In this document: piece by piece, positions 30,354 through 34,526 of the stretch | How the letters are laid out: every line of letters starts with the position of its first letter | Position numbering within the stretch: position 1 is the first letter of the stretch | Source: Mogibacterium sp. | GTDB lineage: Bacteria > Bacillota > Clostridia > Peptostreptococcales > Anaerovoracaceae | Direction: 5' to 3' | NCBI GenBank assembly: GCA_017505405.1 | Contig: JAFVPI010000144.1 | Span: 1 to 34,526 of the forward strand | DNA length: 34,526 nucleotides | The notes under the pieces: generated by a model | What the model saw: only the letters and a program-made list of their open reading frames with translations | Database searches by the model: none | Told to the model about the DNA's origin: nothing | Translations under genes and position numbers: made by a program

Positions 30354-32105
30354 ATGGCTGTAAAGACCAATTGGTACAAGGACGCGGTGGTTTACCAGAT
30401 CTATCCGCTTAGCTACATGGATTCGAACAATGACGGCATAGGCGATATACCGGGCATCATCTCGAAACTCGACTATATCAAAGACCTTGGGGCGACAGCC
30501 ATCTGGTTTTCGCCGCTATATGATTCGCCGTGGAAAGACTACGGTTACGACATCGCCGACTATAAATCCATCCATCCCGCGTTCGGAACGATGGAGGACT
30601 TCGACAGGCTCGTGGCCGAGTGCCATAAGCGCGGCCTCAGGATCATGATGGACGCGGTATTCAATCACACGAGCAATGAGCACCCGTGGTTCAAGGCCGC
30701 GCTTGCCGACAAAAGCTCGCCTTACCGCGATTACTACATAATCCGCGAGGGCAGAAAGGACAAGGACGGCGAGCTCATACCGCCTACAAACTGGACATCT
30801 TCGTTCACAGGTCCGGCCTGGGAGCGGATACTCGGAACTGACGAATTCTACCTGCATCTCTTTGCTCCTGAGCAGCCGGATCTCAACTGGGAGAACCCGA
30901 AGGTCAGGGAGGAGATGGCCGGCGTGCTGAAGTTCTGGCTCGACAAGGGCGTCGACGGATTCAGGTTCGATGTGTTCAACATGATCTCGAAGGTGTATCC
31001 GCTCAGGGACGACAAGAACCCGCTGCGCTTCCAGAAAGGAACGCCGTTCTATGTCGACGGACCGCGCATGCACGAGTTCCTGCAGGAACTGAATGACAAG
31101 GCGCTCTCGCTTTACGACACATACACCGTAGGCGAGTCCTACATCCCTGACGAGGAACACGCGCACAGATATATAAACGAAGAGTCCGGAGAGCTCGACA
31201 CCATATTCGATTTCGAGCACCTCACATCGGATAACGCGTTCGGACTCAAGATGATACCGAAACCTTTCAACCTGAGGCAGTTCAAGCGCGGCCTGATAGA
31301 CCCGCAGCTGAAGTATCACGGGAGCGGTTGGAATACCCTCGTGCTCGAGAACCACGACCAGGCGAGGAGCGTCAGCAGGTTCGGCATAAACACAAAGAAA
31401 TACAGATACGAAGCGGCCACTTTCCTGGCGATGATAACCTTCCTGGGATGGGGCACGCCGTTCATCTATCAGGGCGAAGAGATCGGCATGACCAATACGA
31501 AGTTCAAAAGCCGCAAAGAGATGAAGGACCCGGTGACGCACTTCATATTTGAGATGACTGAGGAACTGCACATCCCTGAAAGATTGGCGTTCCGGATGAT
31601 GAGGGGCGCAGCCAGGGATAACGCGAGGACACCGATGCAGTGGGATTCGTCCTACAACGCGGGCTTCAACATGGGCGCAAAGCCGTGGCAGTGCATGAAC
31701 CCTGACTATAAGACGATCAATGTCGAAGCTGACCTGGCTAAAAGCAATACAACAGTGACAGATCCGGCGGATCCGGCATTCGACCCTGGCAAATCCATCT
31801 ACCGGTTCTATCAGAAGCTGCTCGCTCTCAGGAAGTCCGAAAAGACGTTGCTCTACGGCAACACGATCGAGTACTATCCTGACGACAGGCAGGTCATCTC
31901 GTACAGCAGATGCTATGGCGACAAACGCTTCCTGATCGTCGGCAACTTCTCGGGCGTGCGGGCAGATTTCATCATGCCGGGCGACTTCGAGCTCGACGAG
32001 CTCACGATTCGCATGACCAACCGCGACCGCACGGACGCCGAAGTCGAAGAGATAATGCACATGAAGCCTTACGAGGCGATACTGTTCGAAGAGAACAAGA
32101 AATAA
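30354..32105 (+). CDS. GH13 alpha-glucosidase / oligo-1,6-glucosidase
   Basis: 583 residues, cytoplasmic, no signal peptide. Regions: DAVFNH (I), DGFRFDVF with nucleophile D206 (II), TVGESY with acid/base E261 (III), LENHDQAR with D335 (IV), and the domain-B segment around residues 110-180. A C-terminal beta domain ends with ISYSRCYGDKRFLIVGNFSG. It splits alpha-1,6 or alpha-1,4 linked oligosaccharides (isomaltose, panose or trehalulose-type), giving glucose. It differs slightly from the textbook (GFRMDVI, TVGEMP), so the specificity is unsure. Co-transcription with the upstream pyrophosphatase and downstream alcohol dehydrogenase is likely (spacings 14 and 16 bases), though no sugar transporter is nearby. 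Confidence 0.93.
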   Translation: MAVKTNWYKDAVVYQIYPLSYMDSNNDGIGDIPGIISKLDYIKDLGATAIWFSPLYDSPWKDYGYDIADYKSIHPAFGTMEDFDRLVAECHKRGLRIMMDAVFNHTSNEHPWFKAALADKSSPYRDYYIIREGRKDKDGELIPPTNWTSSFTGPAWERILGTDEFYLHLFAPEQPDLNWENPKVREEMAGVLKFWLDKGVDGFRFDVFNMISKVYPLRDDKNPLRFQKGTPFYVDGPRMHEFLQELNDKALSLYDTYTVGESYIPDEEHAHRYINEESGELDTIFDFEHLTSDNAFGLKMIPKPFNLRQFKRGLIDPQLKYHGSGWNTLVLENHDQARSVSRFGINTKKYRYEAATFLAMITFLGWGTPFIYQGEEIGMTNTKFKSRKEMKDPVTHFIFEMTEELHIPERLAFRMMRGAARDNARTPMQWDSSYNAGFNMGAKPWQCMNPDYKTINVEADLAKSNTTVTDPADPAFDPGKSIYRFYQKLLALRKSEKTLLYGNTIEYYPDDRQVISYSRCYGDKRFLIVGNFSGVRADFIMPGDFELDELTIRMTNRDRTDAEVEEIMHMKPYEAILFEENKK

Positions 32106-32121
32106 AAAGAGGAGAATTATT

Positions 32122-33297
32122 ATGGCTATCATGGAATACTTTACACCTACTCACGTATACTTTGGCGTTGGCGCCGAGGACCAGGTCGGAGAAGTGCTCA
32201 AAAGCTACGGCGCTATCAAGGTGCTCGTGCATTTCGGCAGCGGTTCGGTCAGAAGGACAGGACTGCTGGACGACATTGAGGAGAAGCTCAGGGACGCCGG
32301 TATCGAATATGTCGAACTCGGCGGCGTTGTTCCAAACCCGAGAGTCTCGCTGGTGCGCAAGGGCATAAAGCTCTACGAGAGCGAAGGCTGCGACTTCATA
32401 CTGGCAGTCGGCGGCGGTTCCGTTCTCGACAGCGCAAAGGCCATCGGCTACGGCGTGTACGGAGGCGGGGATGTATGGGACTTCTACTGCGGCAAGCGCA
32501 AGGTCGAAGGAACGGCACCGGTCGGCTGCGTGCTGACACTTTCGGCTACAGGTTCCGAGATGAGCGACTCGTCCGTCATCACCAACGACGAGACCGATCC
32601 TACATACAAGAGGGGAGTCAACACTGACTTCGGAAGAGTGAAGTTCGCGATGCTCGACCCGATGCTGACTGCAACGGTCTCCAAATATCAGACAGCCTGC
32701 GGCGCTACCGACATCATGATGCATACTCTTGAGAGATACTTCCATCAGGGCTATGCGCTCGACTTCACGGATGAGCTCTCGTTCACGCTCCTCAAAGAGG
32801 TGATGAAGTGGGCTCCTGTTGCGCTCGGGAATCCGGAGGACTACGACGCAAGAGCAAACCTCATGTGGTGCGGCTCGCTCTCGCATAACGGACTCATGGC
32901 AGCCGGCAACTCCAACAAGGGTGACTGGGCATGCCATCAGATAGAGCACGAGCTCTCCGCAGAGTACGATGTGGCACACGGCGCGGGACTCGCAGCGATC
33001 TGGGGCTCGTGGGCAAGATACGTGCTCGAAGTCGATCCGTCCAGATTCGTCAAGCTCGGCGAGGGTGTATTCGGCGAAAGCGACCCGGTAAAGACGATCG
33101 AAAAATTCGAAGAGTTCTTCCGCTCGATCGACATGCCTACAGACATCAAGGGCCTCGGCCTCAATTTCGACGAGGCGGCATGCCGCACGGCGGCACTGGG
33201 AGTCACTTTCCAGAACGCCCGCAAGATCGGCAACTTCAAGGTCCTCGATACCGAAGACATATTCAACGTTTACATGATGGCCTCCGGCCTTAAGTAG
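32122..33297 (+). CDS. Iron-containing alcohol dehydrogenase (butanol dehydrogenase-like)
   Basis: 391 residues, group III Fe-ADH. Cofactor loop GGGSVLDSAKAI (97-108); metal ligands D197, H201, H272 and H286, with the typical HQIEHELSAEYDVAHGAGLA. It is closest to NAD(P)H-dependent butanol dehydrogenases (BdhA/YqhD type), which reduce aldehydes to alcohols in fermentation. GAGGAG precedes the ATG by eight bases. It follows the GH13 gene closely and is followed by a 53-residue membrane protein gene. Confidence 0.94.
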   Translation: MAIMEYFTPTHVYFGVGAEDQVGEVLKSYGAIKVLVHFGSGSVRRTGLLDDIEEKLRDAGIEYVELGGVVPNPRVSLVRKGIKLYESEGCDFILAVGGGSVLDSAKAIGYGVYGGGDVWDFYCGKRKVEGTAPVGCVLTLSATGSEMSDSSVITNDETDPTYKRGVNTDFGRVKFAMLDPMLTATVSKYQTACGATDIMMHTLERYFHQGYALDFTDELSFTLLKEVMKWAPVALGNPEDYDARANLMWCGSLSHNGLMAAGNSNKGDWACHQIEHELSAEYDVAHGAGLAAIWGSWARYVLEVDPSRFVKLGEGVFGESDPVKTIEKFEEFFRSIDMPTDIKGLGLNFDEAACRTAALGVTFQNARKIGNFKVLDTEDIFNVYMMASGLK

Positions 33298-33343
33298 TGA
33301 AAGACCTGCTTCAGCAGATGACCACACAGGAGGTGGGGCAGAG

Positions 33344-33505
33344 ATGTTTGAAAACAATAAAGTACTGGCGGCGCTTTACTTCATCGCATTTGTCGGATGC
33401 CTGCTGACGTTCATCCGCGGACATCAGTGGGGGTATCTTGTCGCAGCAGTCGTATGGCTTGCGCTTGGGGTCTACTGCCTGATAAAAAAGGACGACGGGA
33501 TCTGA
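33344..33505 (+). CDS. Small membrane protein of 53 residues, unknown
   Basis: ATG at 33344 with AGGAGG (33328-33333) ten bases upstream. The protein has two hydrophobic segments (about 7-22 and 28-47), a short loop RGHQWG, and a charged end KKDDGI. The strong ribosome site, codon usage like the neighbours and a terminator 35 bases after the stop make it a real gene. No family recognised. Confidence 0.75.
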   Translation: MFENNKVLAALYFIAFVGCLLTFIRGHQWGYLVAAVVWLALGVYCLIKKDDGI

Positions 33506-33534
33506 CGGCAGAGCCGCTGTATATGAAAGAACGA

Positions 33535-33565
33535 AAGAGGATAGCCGGCATGGCTGTCCTTTTCG
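33535..33565 (+). terminator. Intrinsic terminator after the small membrane protein
   Basis: GGATAGCC (33539-33546) and GGCTGTCC (33552-33559) with one G-U, loop GGCAT, then TTTTCGATT; upstream A-run makes it work in both directions. Confidence 0.85.
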
Positions 33566-33629
33566 ATTGGTGGCTCTTAAAAGCGAAAATATGTTGAAAA
33601 CTTGCGGTATCAGATGGCTTCGAATGTTG

Positions 33630-33640
33630 TATAATATAAT
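33630..33640 (+). promoter_or_regulatory. Overlapping -10 boxes upstream of the fibronectin-III protein gene
   Basis: TATAATATAAT contains two TATAAT boxes sharing one T (33630-33635 and 33635-33640), so two start points five bases apart are possible. No convincing -35 box. Confidence 0.45.
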
Positions 33641-33664
33641 ACTGACAAAGGAGGGAAACCGGTC

Positions 33665-34526
33665 TTGAAACGCAAGCTGTTCAAACGGAATACACTGTTT
33701 GCTCTGGATGCTGTTCTGATAGCAGCTCTTATTATAGTGTTTGCCATGAACAAAACGCCTGAAGAGGTAAAAGGACTGAGTGTTGCGGGAACGACATATG
33801 ACTCCGCGGAGATATCATGGGATGCATCCGAGAATGCAGAGGGCTATATCGTTTTCCGCTCCGAAGACGGAGAAAAGTTCGAATGCATCGGAAGGACCGA
33901 AGAGACCGATTACAAGGATACAGACCTCGTCACCGGAAAGACCTATTCCTACAGCGTGGCTGCATATAACGGAATAAAGAGGCGGAATGCCGATAACGAT
34001 ACTGCAGTAACAGCCGAGCCTTCACTCGATGTGCCGGAGCTTAAAATATCTACCAAGAAGGGCGAGATCAAGCTCAGCATAAGCGAAGTGGACGGAGCGA
34101 CGGGCTATGAGATCTACCGGGACGACAAAAAGATCGCAGATCAGACAGACCTGACATTTGTAGACAAGAACGCGGATAATGATCAGACATATCATTACTC
34201 GGCAAAGGCATATCGCGAGCAGGATAACGCAGCTGATGCAGAGGACGGCGAAGAAAAAGCTCCGCTTGAAAGCGGGCAGGAAGAAGCCGTGACTGAAGAG
34301 CCGTTCACCGCGTACAGTGCCATGAGTAAGGATGTAAAGGTGAAGCTGGTATCCGCCGGTGACATGGAAGCTGAGATCAAAGGGCAGGACATCGTTTTCA
34401 CATGGGAGCCGAACGACAAGTACACGAGCTTCGAGCTGTATAACGGCGAAGAGCTCCTGACCGAGACAAGCGACACTGAGTATACTCTTTCGGATTTCGA
34501 TCCTGATAAAACATACGAAATGAAGC
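33665..34526 (+). CDS. Membrane-anchored fibronectin type III protein, 5' part
   Basis: Starts at TTG 33665, with AAGGAGGG (33648-33655) nine bases upstream, and stays open to the window's end (287 residues). A signal/anchor segment is at about 12-27 (LDAVLIAALIIVFA after KRKLFKR). Fibronectin-III-like repeats follow: about 37-118 (SAEISWDASENAEGYIVFRS), about 122-190 (KLSISEVDGATGYEIYRDD), and one beginning around 240 (IVFTWEPNDKYTSFELY). An acidic linker with many Glu lies between (about 195-215). It is probably an exported or wall-associated protein; the carboxyl end and any catalytic domain are outside the window. Confidence 0.8.
   Translation, partial: MKRKLFKRNTLFALDAVLIAALIIVFAMNKTPEEVKGLSVAGTTYDSAEISWDASENAEGYIVFRSEDGEKFECIGRTEETDYKDTDLVTGKTYSYSVAAYNGIKRRNADNDTAVTAEPSLDVPELKISTKKGEIKLSISEVDGATGYEIYRDDKKIADQTDLTFVDKNADNDQTYHYSAKAYREQDNAADAEDGEEKAPLESGQEEAVTEEPFTAYSAMSKDVKVKLVSAGDMEAEIKGQDIVFTWEPNDKYTSFELYNGEELLTETSDTEYTLSDFDPDKTYEMK

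Noticed and set aside
30516..32132. 538-residue open frame on the minus strand across the GH13 gene
   Set aside because: Antisense shadow produced by the codon bias of the alpha-glucosidase; no recognisable motifs.
32002..33357. 451-residue open frame on the minus strand across the iron alcohol dehydrogenase
   Set aside because: Antisense of a gene with all metal and cofactor motifs intact; not coding.

Overview
The window looks like part of the chromosome of a strictly anaerobic, moderate-GC member of the Bacillota (class Clostridia; the Eubacteriales / Anaerovoracaceae area is a guess). The grounds are strong AGGAGG-type ribosome binding sites, GTG and TTG starts, an oxygen-labile two-subunit [4Fe-4S] L-serine dehydratase, an ornithine-racemase-like enzyme, a three-module flavodiiron/rubredoxin/NADH-reductase fusion and a CBS-DRTGG family II pyrophosphatase. 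No tRNA, rRNA, CRISPR array, transposase or integrase was recognised.

Layout. 1-865: 3' part of a fatty-acid CoA ligase. 875-1130: a gene-free, highly foldable stretch with an apparent pseudoknot, a candidate structured RNA. 1159-4736: ornithine racemase-like enzyme, GreA, and a LysRS carrying an extra C-terminal tRNA-binding domain. 4849-8003: an accessory block with two tandem double-TIR proteins and a KAP-like P-loop ATPase, ending in a second, synonymously diverged copy of the lysS 3' end plus its terminator. 8004-9770: a mosaic of a frameshifted gene remnant, two AT-rich palindromic repeats, a TfoX-N protein whose tail runs through a stray copy of the DDAH 3' end, and a short secreted acidic protein. 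9992-13448: a polar amino-acid ABC transporter plus dimethylarginine hydrolase behind a consensus promoter with ArgR-like boxes, followed by an orphan C-terminal fragment. 13462-15559: YhdT-PanF behind a long leader with a competing terminator/antiterminator. 15686-17951: an HSL-type esterase and a convergent ATP-grasp ligase. 18273-19858: serine dehydratase subunits, with a degenerate copy of the sdaAA 3' end right behind. 19964-20839: a DUF5131 (phage Gp37/Gp68) cysteine-rich protein. 21020-23689: an ECF-type Co/Ni transporter (CbiMN-CbiQ-CbiO). 23779-28688: the flavodiiron fusion diverging from a flavodoxin, then LtrA and a hotdog thioesterase. 28723-33505: pyrophosphatase, GH13 alpha-glucosidase, iron alcohol dehydrogenase and a 53-residue membrane protein. 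33665-end: a fibronectin-III surface protein that runs off the window.

The two most interesting points are linked. The TIR-TIR/TIR-TIR/KAP cassette is a plausible undescribed NAD-depleting defence system. It sits between two alleles of the lysS 3' end that differ at 6 of 78 bases, all synonymous. The same kind of scar, a short diverged copy of a housekeeping gene's 3' end next to accessory genes, occurs at DDAH and sdaAA, and an orphan gene end after DDAH may be a fourth. This suggests that accessory DNA here arrives by recombination at gene 3' ends without a visible integrase.
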